Shown here one piece after another: positions 19,701 through 31,263 of a stretch of DNA of 64,000 nucleotides. Each line of letters opens with the position of its first letter. Within the stretch, counting starts at the first letter, position 1. The notes beneath the pieces are model-generated. The model had not been told where the DNA came from, searched no databases, and was given only the letters and a program-made list of their open reading frames with translations. The position numbers and the translations under genes are program-made. Source of the stretch: Gracilaria gracilis (Eukaryota > Rhodophyta > Florideophyceae > Gracilariales > Gracilariaceae); the NCBI GenBank assembly GCA_030374805.1, contig JARGSG010000057.1:310001-374000 (forward strand), given 5' to 3'.

Positions 19701-22107
19701 GTTTCTACTCGTCATAACCGACCGCTTTTCGAAGCTCGTGCGGACAGTTCCGCTGACGAAGATCACCGCCAGTGCGGTCGCGCAAGCGTTCGTAACCCAC
19801 TGGGTCTTTGTCTACGGACCGCCGATTGATTTACTATCGGATAATGGGTCGCAATTCTCTGCGAAGTTCTTCCAGGACGTGTGTCGAATACTGGACATTA
19901 AGAACTGGTTTACTACGACCTACCAACCGCAAAGTAACGGCCAGGTGGAGCGCTTCAATCGCACTATGCTGATTGCGCTGCGAACCTTTGTCGCCGACCA
20001 CCCGTCGGAATGGGATCTCTACACCGATGCGGTGACCTATGCCTACAACACGCAGGTACATCGCACTACCCAGATCTCTCCGTTCGAACTGGTCTTATCA
20101 CGTGTTCCACCATCGGTGGCTGTCGAGCCCCAACCTACGCTGGATAAATTCCCTTCACCCCGCCTATACAAGGACGCCTGGAAGCGCTGGCTGAAACAAA
20201 TTACTCCCGTAGTTGGGCAGCAAATCGCTAAGGAGCAAGCCGCCTACAAGCGGAATTTCGACCCACGTCTGCGAAAGCAGGCCCCACCGATAAAGGAAGG
20301 TGGCTATGTCTTTCTCCGGAAAGAATACTACAATCCGGAAAAAGAAGAACGGCACAAGCTTTCTCCGATCGCGGACGGCCCCTACAGGGTCATCTCTGTC
20401 ACCGATACTACGGTTGTCCTTAACATCGAGGGAGAGCACGAACGCCTCTCGCGTGATCGCGTTACGCCGGCACCATCGCCAGAACCTCCCGTACACAAAG
20501 GTCATCAAGGACCGACAACATCGGATACTAGCCCACCCGGCCTGTCAATTCTACCGCACGCAACGGGCGGCTTGGCCGAGCTTCCTATGGAAGCGGAACA
20601 TACCCCCAAAGTTGGGCAAGACGCGTATGTGCACACACGCGTCACGCCCACTACTGAGATTATCGCTCCAGGCCCCACCGCTCCCGCTGAGGAGGGGGAG
20701 GGAGACGCTCATTTTAGTTACACTGCTGCTCCGCATTCTACGCCGTCGCAAACGGATAGTACACCCGCGCAAGGCACCGCCGGGGACGGAGTGAGTGAAG
20801 CCTTGCCGTCGCGGACGGGAAGCGAATGGACGTGTGACGGTAAGCGCCCCGCTGACGGCCCAATGCCAGGGAATGCAGAGTTACCGCCTTCGTCTTCGCC
20901 GCTGCAAGCGGACTGCTTACGTAGAAATTTTACGCCCAGACGGGATGCGCATCCGGAGACACCGGACCACAACGTGGAAGGTATCGCTGGCGCAATACCG
21001 TCACTGACGGAGGACGCGCAGGCCTGCAACAGCAGCGGCGCTATTCAAAGCCCAAAGTCCGGGAACACGGACGGAGACGCACCGCCACTGCGGAATGAAG
21101 ACGAGACGAATGTTGCCCCGTCTGCGGAGAAGACCGAGACGAATGTTGCCCCGTCAGCGGAGAAGACCGACCACTCGGAAAAGACATTGGTTGTGAGAGA
21201 CCGTGCCGTGACAGCAGACCCAAGCTTGGGAAGGGCAATCGACTTATTTGATGACGGCGCCGGAACGGCAGAGCACGCGGCCATACCAGTACAGGTGGAC
21301 ACCACTCTAGGTGGACAGAAGCCAAGTAAGTTGGACGCGCGCACGGCGCGACACGCGCCACGCACCGTGGGTAAACCGCCTCCCTTGAAGGATGACTATG
21401 CACATGACAGTGCACGCCGTGGGCACACGCGTGCCACGGAGAGTGACGAGCCGTCAAAAAACGGTAGTTCCGTAATTGAGACGGCTCATCACGGCACCAC
21501 GACGGTTGGAGCCACACGCACCGCTGTGGGCGGCGAACCGTCAGCAACGAACGTGACGGAGCACCGCTCGCTAGATCCCCGTACGGAGGATTGCCGCCCG
21601 TCAATCGGGACGATCTCGCCGGAACACCGGAAGCTCACAGTCCGCCCAGATGGGCTCCCGCAACAGCTCCACAAACAAGTAACTTCAGACCCCGCCCCAG
21701 AGAGTGTAACTCTCCGAGAAGCTCCTTGGGGAGCGCAACCGAGACCTGGGATACAGGATGCATTGCCGATGAGACGGAAGTCGAAGGCAATCGCCCGCAT
21801 AAGCCACGACAGTGGGGGAGCAATCCGCCACTCAACGGAAGATTGTTCGACCGCCAGGGATGAGGACTCACTGGTCAAGCCGCCAGAGCGGAGTGTCTAC
21901 GAACGCGAGTTCGTAGTGGACCGTATAGTGAGGCACGGCCAAGACTCTACTGGAGAGCTGGTATACCAAGTCCGTTGGTACGGCTACCCCCCTTCGGAGG
22001 ACACACAGGAACCTATCGTGCACCTGCCTCGCTCGAAGGTACTTCAATACCACCGGAGGACCGGCACGCCGCCACCGGACTCGCTCGACAAAGCCCAAGT
22101 GGGTTAG
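16756..22107 (+). pseudogene. Chromovirus Pol with one nonsense codon and long pre-chromodomain spacer
   Basis: In frame +1 relative to gag; the frame is open from 16582, the first ATG is 16756. Protease: LDTGAGPNFLV and VILGCDFCD. RT: YRAGPTAREEE, SPWASPVVLAPK, FCIDYRKLN, then TAA at 18172-18174 where Lys is expected (AKDRD-stop-TAFVCHQ), MPFGLTNAP, catalytic YLDD at about 18306. RNase H: AIDTDASNFQ, PEKECLAVVW, HTDHSPL. Integrase: HHCC finger (HLSHYAKLSAHPGG...CSGC), VAIDILG, LLSDNGSQF, QSNGQVERFNRT, then GPY module (DGPYRVISV). About 470 residues of low-complexity spacer follow, then a chromodomain (EFVVDRIVRHG, YQVRWYGYPPSEDTQEP) near 21895-22050. Apart from the TAA the frame is intact. 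Confidence 0.92.
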
Positions 22108-22395
22108 CGCCCACACTAGCTACGCCGCTCACGCGGAGCATTTGCCGCTTCCGCGGACAAGCCACTATACAGTGGAATAGAAGAAGAAGACGAAGAAGAA
22201 GCCTAAAAAGCGGAAGTCGAAGAACAGGAATTTGCCGCTTCACGCGGAATACCTCCCTTAGATAAGGAACAGGCGCCCCTCGCGGGGTGCTGCCCCCTGA
22301 AGAGGGGGAGGGATGAAGAGAATTTGCTAAAAGCCGGTAGCAACCGGAAACATTTAATGATAGGGCCAAGAGATATTGGTATCTACGGAGTTCGA
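22108..22395 (+). other. Spacer between pol and accessory ORF
   Basis: Non-coding, with three imperfect copies of a GCCGCTTCACGCGGA-type motif (about 22120, 22143 and 22233) and an AAGAAG run. Being the 3' flank of two convergent ORFs, it could hold terminators for both strands; no poly(A) signal is clear. Confidence 0.4.
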
Positions 22396-24250
22396 TCACA
22401 CGCCGGACGGTCCGGAACCGGACCCACGACCTTGGGCGAACCACTGAGCCGCAAGGCCCTGCAGCTGCGCCATGTCGGTCACCGTGTCAGACACGGGCAC
22501 ACCCATGCCGCGAAGGAAACTGCGGATGACGATCGCCTGGGGGTCAGTACTCGAACCGGCCCCGCCCGCAGAAGCGGAGGCCTGCCACGCGCCAACCAAG
22601 TTGGGCGTACCCTGCACTATCGCATCAGCGGATCCGCCGTCATCTCTGGTTACGTCGATCACGTCGATCTGCTGGTCCGCTCCCTGGTCCATAGGGCTCC
22701 CTGCCTCATCAAGGCTCTCGTCCTCCTCGTCGTCGACGAAGACGAATCCACGATGATGGCCCTCTGGGATGCTCCGCTCGACCTGACGCCGCTCCCGCGC
22801 CTCGGCGGCTGTGACTATCTCCCATTCTCATGGGTCGAAGTATACAAAGTCGCCAGCGTTGACGTCGCGTCCGGGAGACCGGTCTGTAACCCGACGGATA
22901 CCCTCGGAGACCTGACTAGCAGGCACGGAGTCCCACTCGACACCGTCGATGACCTCCACCAAGGACACCACTTCCCGCGCGTTGCGGACGGATCCGAGCA
23001 CATCGGTGAGGTCCAAATTCCGAATGGATCGGCGAATCATCTCCGGCACAAACCAAAGCCGGTAATGATCATACGCCTCCCAGAGGAGGAAAGCCGCGAC
23101 ACGGACAGTCCATTCGGTGGCAAGGATGCTCCAAAGGCCGCGCGGTGGATTCTTCATGTAGTACGACCCGACGTATGTCAGGCATGGGGGGAGCTCCACA
23201 TGGCACCCTCGAGGGACGTCGACCGCAGGCCAGAACGATGGCAGCGGAACGTATCGCCCTTGACGGGAACGCGCCGCGACTCGCTCAACCTCCGAGCATT
23301 GGTACGGCACCAGAACCCCGAAGCGGGATCGCCACTTCCTCTCGTGACGGAGGCCTTCGAAGAACTCGCGGCGCGACGACTTGCGGAGGTACCGGAGCTC
23401 GGCCCGAAGAATCGGACGAGCCCACAGGATGAGATCCTGGTGGGGCTGGACGACATCCTCATAGCGGTCAATCTCGTGGAAGGCAACAGCCAGTCGATCT
23501 CCGTACTCAACCTCGCCGAACGTACGGTAGTAGGCCACGTCAAACCCGTAATGGGACGGAACCGGATGCTCGTTCGGCGCCCGGAAATGTCGCGCATACT
23601 CAATGCGGGCAATCTCCCGGCGAGCGAACGCCTGGCTCTCGCTTCTCGTATACCAGAGACAATTTGGATGGACCGTGATACGGGAGAGCCAGTCCCATGA
23701 GCGGACGACGCTAACGGGAAGCCCTCCGGGGAGGTTACCGTCAATGGCGTAGGAGTTGATCAACGCTTCATTCCGAACGGCTTCGGCATTGAACCACGGG
23801 GCTTGTGCAAACAGGCCGCTATGGCGGTGAGGATCGCGTACGCGGAGACTCCCAAGACTGGGCCATCCTCCCGTATTTGTCGGCACGCTAGCATGGAACC
23901 AATCCCACACGGGAGCTGGATCCGGAGTCGCTGCTCGATTGAGGCAAGGGTACAGACCGGAACCGCGGTCCGGCAGCGGTCATTCGCGCAGTCCCACCTG
24001 GGAGAGCGCCGGAATTACCGGAGGTGTCGTTGTTATTGGTAGGCATCGCTGTGTCGATGAGAGTCGAAGATGCCAAGTATGGTACGAGTGCCAAGTTGTT
24101 GGAGTCCGAGTGGTCGTTAGGCTCACCGCCGGAGTCCGGATTATATAGGCCCATGATGGGAGGTGAGAAGCCGAACGAGTCGGAAGTTTCAGCCTGAGAA
24201 GGGGGAGATGTAGAGCAATTGCCCTTGGCAGAGACTGAGGGGGATGTCAC
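22396..24250 (-). pseudogene. Antisense accessory ORF of the chromovirus
   Basis: Convergent with pol, between pol and the 3' LTR. The main frame runs from about 23910 to 22396 (about 505 codons) with a single TGA at 22828 right after GDFVYFDP; the other copy in the window has TGG there and continues with similar residues (QREISANEAPELR against EWEIVTAAEARER). Upstream, 24250-23888 is open in another frame and includes the conserved FRSVPLP, so one frameshift lies near 23890-23950. The ATG at 24250 falls inside the 3' LTR. Features: Ser/Thr/Asn-rich N-terminus, Trp- and Tyr-rich core, acidic tail. No zinc finger, membrane segment or known domain recognised. Conservation with the copy at 0.5-2.1 kb suggests a real retroelement protein; function unknown. 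Confidence 0.75.
24196..24208 (+). promoter_or_regulatory. Polypurine tract
   Basis: GAGAAGGGGGAGA directly abuts the TG of the 3' LTR, the expected place for the plus-strand primer. Confidence 0.85.
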
Positions 24251-25059
24251 TCATATATCCGTTGTTATTTTCGGCTGAACTTCCTACTATTATGAAGTCT
24301 ATTTGCCTATTTGGCCCGGATTAGGGATCCGCCTATGAAGGGTAGGATTGGCGCGACACGTGTGTGCCCGCGCCCGATTACCGGATGCGCCGTTGCAAGT
24401 GTGCCACGGAGGTACACGTGGGTAGTGTTGGCCGGCGTGCCGGGTACTTAGATATTTTAGTGATATTTGTCAGCCGTATATAAGTGGCGGCACTTGCCGC
24501 CACTGTACGGGAAGTAAACCTCAACGAGGTTTTGGCTCTAGCTTGAGTTCCGCTTGCGCACGGTCTTTCGCCCCATTCCCGGGGAATACTGCCGCTTATC
24601 CGGGCAAGTTATCCACCTCCGTCACCGAGAAGCACCGATCCGTCGTTACGGCCTCTTATTTATCATTCTTCCATACACTCTTTCTGTTTTCCCGTCTTAC
24701 GGCCTCGTTACACTTCGCCCTGCTGTACAGGTTTGCCCCTTTTTGTCTCGGGATTATTCCCAGCTCTCACGAGTCTGTGCTCCGCAGTGCGGCTCATTTT
24801 GCTACCTTCTATCTCGTCCCTTTTGCTACGGGATACGCCACACCCAGTGGAATCGATCCTGTTGGCACCCCGATTGCCATCCCCAACCTCCGTCTGTAAG
24901 TCAGGAAGAGGCTGCCCGGAGTTACGCCAGGCACGTGTCGGCCTCATCGGAGGGTTCTGCCACTGCTCTGCCCCAATAGGGAGCAAGGCTGAACACCTTG
25001 GTTGCGTAGCCGCTGGCGCGGTTTGTGTTCTTTCCTTCCGTTCCCGGCTCTGCCCCACA
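24209..25059 (+). repeat. 3' LTR of the chromovirus
   Basis: 851 bases, colinear with the 5' LTR with 11 substitutions and no indels. Followed by the TTTAC target duplication at 25060-25064. Confidence 0.97.
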
Positions 25060-25064
25060 TTTAC

Positions 25065-25728
25065 CGCGCGTCGACGTCTACTACCGTACACCTACACGGT
25101 CTAGACTAGTTGCCCCGCCGTTTGCCCCTGCGGGTTTCAGGTGCCTTACTACCATATTGGCTGTGTGTATTTCCCCTTTAGGTTGAGCCCTCGCGCGCTC
25201 CCTCTACCAGGCGGACCCCACATCTGATCGGTATTTGTACGACATCTTTGTTTAGTTCATCGTTTTCCTGGTGCAGGTCTCGCTTCTGCCTCTGTATAGA
25301 GTTATACTTAGACACTCGTGTGTGTGTGTCTCGTTGCGCTATCGGCCCTGTTCCCGCCGTTGGCACGGGCCGTAGCTTCGCTCGTTTGATTCTCCGTAGG
25401 AGCACTACACCGTCCTATGGCACCGTTCGCTCCACTTCTAGACTCGTTCTCTCTTGATCCGTCGTCGGTTATTTCTCTCTAGGCCCACGCTCTTCTCTAC
25501 CTCTGCAGGTTATTCCAGCACCGTCTCCGGTTTACACCCGGCTGCCACGCGGCACGCGCACGGGCAGAGGGCTCTACTTCTGAGTTCGCTCTTTTGTTGG
25601 AGCAGGACTCGGACATTCTGGTGGACACGTACCCTCTTTGGGGTTTGCTCTACATTGACGCACAAAAACTATCCCAGCGAATTGTTCTACATCAATATCA
25701 ATAACACTATCTAGGCCCTCACTGTCAC
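25065..25728. other. Flank of the chromovirus; no gene seen
   Basis: Pyrimidine-rich, with no coding region I trust. It is the continuation of the sequence interrupted at 13538, so it may be further copia LTR or older repeat, but I could not align it to anything in the window. Confidence 0.35.
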
Positions 25729-26095
25729 ACGAGCCGTACAGTATAAGAACATTATGGGCACTTCGCAGAACATAAGCTAGGCAATCGAGCTTTTCTGCTC
25801 TGAAAACTGCGACAGATATGCAGACGAGCTGCGCAAGCCAGTTTTGCTGCATCTCTGCAACAAACACCAGCCATTTCAACATCATCAGACGAGCCGAACG
25901 GTATGAGAATGGCAGGTGTGCTATTCAGAGCATAAGCTGGGCGAGCCAGCTGGTTTACTCTGGATAATGCAACAGTCATGCAGCGGAGCTCGGAAAACCA
26001 GTTTTGCTGCATCTCTGCTACAAAACCCCGCCATTTCAACATAGTCGGACGAGACGGACGGTGTTTGAATGGGAGGTATGCTAATAGAGTAGGAA
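25729..26095. repeat. 160-bp tandem repeat, about 2.3 copies
   Basis: ACGAGCCG-like starts recur at 25729, 25889 and 26049, exactly 160 bases apart. The block CCAGTTTTGCTGCATCTCTGC recurs at 25838 and 25998. Copies differ by many substitutions, so the duplication is old. Non-coding as far as I can see. Confidence 0.85.
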
Positions 26096-26199
26096 CTTGA
26101 AGGACAACGCGAGGTGATTTGAGGTACTTACTTAATTTTCGCATCATGCGTTAGTAGATATATATGAGCTACACCGCTGTTAGCTTATCGCCTCGCTGA

Positions 26200-26460
26200 G
26201 GTAATTTCCGCACATGTACACGTGGATTGCACGGCTCGAGGCGCCGCTTAGCGGGTGTGAATAGCACACGTGTGGCACGGATATGCCAGAGGCAGTGCAC
26301 CCAGCATTGCTGTATTTACTTAGATATTTTATAGATTATTTTGCCCGCCGCACCCACTGTCAGTAATACGCCGAGCTCAGTACTTAAAGGGTTGAGCACC
26401 GCTCCCCCAAGTAAACTGCCCCTCGCCTAGCAAGGGCTTCTGGCTCTAACTATCCACACA
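26200..26460 (+). repeat. Old LTR remnant related to the chromovirus LTR
   Basis: Shares, in order, the blocks around CACACGTG/GGTACACGTG, ACTTAGATATTTTA, AAGTAAACtGCCCC versus AAGTAAACcTCAAC, and GCTTCTGGCTCTA versus GTTTTGGCTCTA with the 851-bp LTR, in the same orientation. The TATA position reads TTAAAG. No internal region is attached; either a solo LTR or a fragment. Confidence 0.55.
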
Positions 26461-27745
26461 GATGCATTGGAGCTGTGAGAGCTAGTTGTTCTGCATATTT
26501 GCCACAAGAATCTACGATTCTCATACCCTTGGACAAATGAAAAATCTTTTCTTAGATTTTGTCAGCTATATATAGTAGTAAAGATATTAAAACGCTACAA
26601 AGAATAGTTTTTACTCTTTTGCTGGGTATTGATGCCATCATGGCAGCTACTATCCCAAATGTCTGGAGATGTTGTGCATTGGCCTATGTGTTTTGTAACG
26701 CACAAATGTGAAAAGTAGCATAAAATCGATGAGAAGGGTTCCTTGAAAGCAGGAGAGAATCTTGTCGTAAGCAGGCCATAATGCCAATACGGTTCTAACT
26801 GAAAACACAATGAAATAATCTACTCTAGGTATGGTTTGAGAACCCCGTAATCTACGGTTATGAAGCTCAAAATGAGTGTTAATTGAATGGAAGTTGTCTA
26901 ATTTGTCTTTTTCGAGATGAATTGAGGAGGGTTTACTGTGCTTGTTTCAAATTGGCTGGATCATACTATAATGTTTGCGTTACGAAGATTTTCACCCAAA
27001 ATTAAAACGTTAAAGTGAGAGAGATTGTTTTGGATCATTATCAATTGAAGCACGATTGTTCTGTTTTTGAAGACTACTGTTTTAAAAACGGATGACGACA
27101 CAATGTGACATACAGTACATATTTGGTATCCTTCAGTAACGCCTACATCGTTGAGTACCGGTAAGCACGGTTCTTTTTGGCAAATAATCCTACATTATGT
27201 GGCATTCATTGCGAGCTGAAGATGGTTAGTTTTAAAACCAAATTAGGAATCGTTTGTTTAAAATTGGGGAGAAAATGCTTGTAAAAAAAGATGGCTCAAA
27301 AAAGGTATAGGAAAAAAAGCATGCGTTTAATGAAAGCCAAACTCCACGAAATGGGTTCAGATGAAGATACGGTTAACCCAAACTTTTTGGGATGAGTTTT
27401 GATAGTGATTGATTTATGCGCTTTTTCTCGTCATCTATACAAAAGAAGATGGGTTGACATAATTTGCTGTCTTTTCAAGTATCATGTAAACTCCGCAAAG
27501 ACGTTTATGTGTAGAGGTTGTTTGATTTCTTTCTATAAACATAATGATATCGGAGTCAAAGAGAATTTGTTGTGAAAATCTATTAGGTGTAAAAGATGAC
27601 GTACCGAAATCTTTTCTATAGAAACGCATCTTACACTTTTTAGTTGGACTGAAGGTATTCGACACAAGTTGGCCCTGTTTAGATCTTGTTAAAACTTCGG
27701 GCTTCCAAAGCGGACGATTATGTCATATGACTTTGAACACCTAGA
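26461..27745. other. No gene seen
   Basis: AT-rich, with short A/T runs and no sustained open frame with convincing composition. It ends at the 3' side of the interrupted membrane-protein gene. Confidence 0.5.
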
Positions 27746-28716
27746 TCAACCTGTTCCAAACGCTTCAATCTTATTTACTTCAGCCTTCGGCACAGGGTTT
27801 GACATAGCATCTCTTGGAACGGCGTGAATATCATAAGTCGTTCTTTCCAGATTTCCACTTGAATGCTCAATGACAACGTTGGCATTAGGAGCAGTGGCTG
27901 CTTTCCAGCGGCTTTTGAGTTCAATTGAATCCGAGCTTAATGCCACGTTTAGTAACCTTTGATAAGAACCGTTCCAATTGAACGTTTTCCATGAGATGAG
28001 AAGTGATAATGCCGCTGCTAACAAACTGGAAATCGTAATTCCACCAAGAGTACAAATAATGGTAACGGATGTTCGGGAAATCTGGGACATTGGAAGGTAT
28101 GCAACATATGAATCACCACAAGCATCTTGACTAAGGGTCCTTGCTAAATCGAGTACCATGATCGACCGTATTCCGAGTTCTGAAAGATTCAGACCTGGGT
28201 ATGACTTCTCCATGACCTTCAAAGGCTGAGTGGCAGGTTGAGCTGCTCTCCATTCTGCATCCAAAGTGATTTCTCTTTTGAGGTTTGCTATTGAACACAT
28301 TACGCTGACAATTTTGAATTCTTTTCCGGTAGTCTCAACTCGGGGTAGATCACATATAGCGAACACGTACAATTCCAAATCATATGGCGGCATGTTATTG
28401 CTATCAACAGTAAACATCATATACATCGGACCTTCTACAACCTGATTGTCGTTTTCGGAGGAGTATTTGTCGACAGCGAATACTACTATGGTATGTTGCA
28501 TAGATAATGAGCGGAATGCTTCGCCATAGAAATAATCATCGTCAAATTCAATATGTTCCCTATCATAGCCATCGGAGATATTCATTGGAACTGGAATTCT
28601 GAACTCCTCGAGTGCCAAAGTACGTCCTAGGCTAAATGCTTCATCTTCTAATATTAGTGCATCGGCATTCCTACCTGTTCTTCCTACTATTAGAGTAATT
28701 CCGCCTGATTGAAAGT

Positions 28717-28800
28717 CAGGCCCGTAACTATGACTGACTAACTACCTCCGAAAATGCAGCAAACATAACTAACTAACTTGAAGAAAAAGCTGAACTTAGT
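28717..28800 (+). repeat. Left hAT terminal and subterminal repeats
   Basis: Terminal repeat CAGGCCCGTA at 28717-28726, then TGACTGACTAACTA and TAACTAACTAAC. The matching right end is 31260-31346 with CTGACTAACTT, TTGACTAACGG and TTAGTTAGTCAT before TACGGGCCTG. Confidence 0.85.
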
Positions 28801-28953
28801 CATTTAGTCATTTTACGTGTCCAAAGAGATCACGTGTACCACGTGCAATACGAAGCACCCAAATGATGATACGAGTCTCGGGATGAGGGAACAAGTTGTC
28901 AAGGACAAAGAGAAACACGCCTTTACCTTTCGCTCGGAATACATGTTGTGAAC

Positions 28954-31263
28954 ATGACCGATCCCTCTCAGCCAACCTCAGCTCCAACGTCGCTCTCTGC
29001 CGCTGTTGTCATTCAAAAGCAGTCTGCTCAACAACTGAGACGCCGCGGACCTGGAAAAGGTAATGGATCAAGCACAAAGTATTCCGTATGGAGCACGCTC
29101 GCCGCCAAGATCATCAACGATACACAAAGACCAGCATTTCAATGCCAGGTCTGTAAGGCTATACGAAGAATAAACAAATCCTACTCGAACAGCAACATCT
29201 TGCTCCATTACAAAATACATCATCAACTTCTACACACTAAGCTCTTACACGCCATTTCGAAGAACGAACCAGAGTCAAGATTGAGAACGATAATTCAAAG
29301 AGCTATAAGACAGAGAACCACAGTGTCAAACGCATTTTCCTTTTCTGCTTTTGGTCATAGCAACACCCGTCCTAGACAACTGACCCCCATACCTCCAAAA
29401 ACCGTCCAAAGTGTTGCAGTCGTACTTTTTGCGTGCCCCAGTGAAGTGTCTCTTTCTACTCTTGGCAGCCCTGTTTTGCAAGGACTTGTTGATGTCATGG
29501 GCGGTAGACTTCAATTTTCGAGCAAACAGTGTCTGGAGCAGACGTTGTTCTCGACATACAAGGCCATATGTTCTATTTTACGCCGAAGGGTTGAGAAGGC
29601 AAAGACGGGATCACTAACATTCGATGGGTGGAGTGCTGCCTTGGGTGCTCCAATAATGGGGGTTACATGGCACTACGTTGATGAAATGTGGAAACTTTGC
29701 TCTCTACCAGTGACAACCCTGAACTTAAGAAATTTGCCGAAGAACGCCCACGAGTTATGTAATGTTCTACACGAAATTGTTTCTACCAATCTGGTGCTGG
29801 GGTCCGACGAAATATGCATCTCTACAGTCACCACCGACAACGAAGCAGCAACCGCCAAAGCCGTAGATCTGTTTACCGACAATATGGGAAGTCTGCGTTG
29901 CACAGTGCACACATTGGCACTGGTAGTGAATGACGTTTTTGTGGAAGGTACTCCCTGGCAGCGATATATGGAGCATGTGAACAAAGTAACATCATACTTT
30001 AACTATCACCCGAAAGCTAGCATGGCTCTGCGTGAGAAACAGTTCAGTGATGGAATAACTGCGGACAGAATCCAGCGTTTAAAACACGACATATCAACAA
30101 GATGGCATTCCAAGTTGGCCGCAATGTCCACGTACCTTGGGAGAATGGCTAACATACACGAAGTAGCCGAGCAGCTATCGATTTCATCTACTGAATTACC
30201 GTATCTCTCCTTGGACAGCAAAAATGTCTTAGCGGAAATCATACTAGTACTCAAAGAGGTTCGTCGAGTGGCTCGACAAATGGAGGCGGACCGGAATGTA
30301 ACAATGTCACGAGCGCCTCGTGTAATTCATGAACTGTACGACACCTTGAAGATAATGTCAGGCTCTCTCCTGCCAAGCTCGAGACATTTTCATGATGCAG
30401 ATGATGACACCGCGCAATTAGATTTGATCGCAGATCTTGATTCCACTTGCTCCCCCCCTGTTGCAAGCAGCGCAGAATTTGACATCGAGAGAGACCAAGC
30501 GCGCCAAATTTGTCTGATCAAGCCAGCAGCTAGGCAGTTGTGCGATAAGTTGTGTGTATCTATCGAAGCTCGACTTGGAGCGTTATGGAAGCCCGTTACA
30601 TCCCATCCTGTTTTGTGGGCTCCCGAACAGGGTACATTGGAAACGGTTACCAGTCAATAGCGGAATGAGATTTCGAAGTCCCGTCGAGTTCTCCTGTATT
30701 ATTTAGCGGCATTAGTAGATGTTAATGAATGTGAGCTGGATTTTCTCGATGGCGAGGATGGACGAGAAGTCTACTTTCATTTATTGCATAGAGCACTTGT
30801 ACGAGAAGTGCTAACCATTGACAGCTCGCTAGGACTTTCAAATGCTTCACTGGAGACTTTGTTTTCGTTAATTCACAATGAAATGCGACAATGCTTGAAG
30901 AACGAAGGCAGAAGAGAGCCAAACAAAGCTCCATTATATTGGAAGAAAGCAAATGAGTCACCCGGACTTGTCAGTCCCGTGCCATTCAACACAGTTGTGC
31001 GAGCGTTTCTTGGGTCGCAGGCGTCTTCTGCTGCTGCTGAACGGTTGTTCAGCAACTTGGGTCGTCTCGAAGGCACACAGTCTCAATCTCTTCTATCTGG
31101 TACAATGGAAATGTGCGAGCTGATCCGTGAATACGTTTGTGGAGAACTGCGTTGTAAGAGTTCTACTCAGAATGGCTTACTACATCCGAAGGGGGAGTCA
31201 TTCAAACGCGTTGCGCTCAAAATCGCTGCCAAGGTTTGGGAGGAGCAGAGTGAAGAGCAATGA
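28954..31263 (+). pseudogene. hAT transposase with one nonsense codon
   Basis: 770 codons from ATG 28954 in one frame, interrupted only by TAG at 30658-30660 (after ETVTSQ). N-terminal BED-type zinc finger (CQVCKAIRR...HYKIHH, residues ~65-95). RNase H-like catalytic region in the middle with LTFDGWSA, TTDNEAAT, CTVHTLALVVNDV and KHDISTRWHS. C-terminal hAT dimerisation region with ASSAAAERLFSNLGRL. The family's length is usual. Catalyses cut-and-paste transposition; this copy is probably inactive unless the stop is a sequence error. Confidence 0.93.

Larger units (their letters stand above)
13543..25059 (+). mobile_element. Complete Ty3/gypsy chromovirus, 11.5 kb
   Basis: Bounded by two 851-bp LTRs that begin TG and end CA, with the 5-bp target duplication TTTAC at 13538-13542 and 25060-25064. 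By my count the LTRs differ at 11 of 851 positions (about 1.3 percent), mostly transitions, so the insertion is fairly recent. Order: 5' LTR, gag, pol (protease, RT, RNase H, integrase, long spacer, chromodomain), antisense accessory ORF, polypurine tract, 3' LTR. Nonsense codons in gag (15207) and RT (18172) and breaks in the accessory ORF make this copy non-autonomous as read. It sits inside the right end of the copia element. Confidence 0.97.

Noticed and set aside
22324-23700. A 458-codon + strand frame overlapping the accessory ORF
   Set aside because: It is antisense to the conserved - strand protein; the matched copy at 0.5-2.1 kb supports the - strand frame only.
25752-26147. A - strand frame through the 160-bp repeat with repeated peptide blocks
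   Set aside because: The repeated peptides come from the tandem DNA repeat; the period is not a multiple of three and the frame is not kept between copies.
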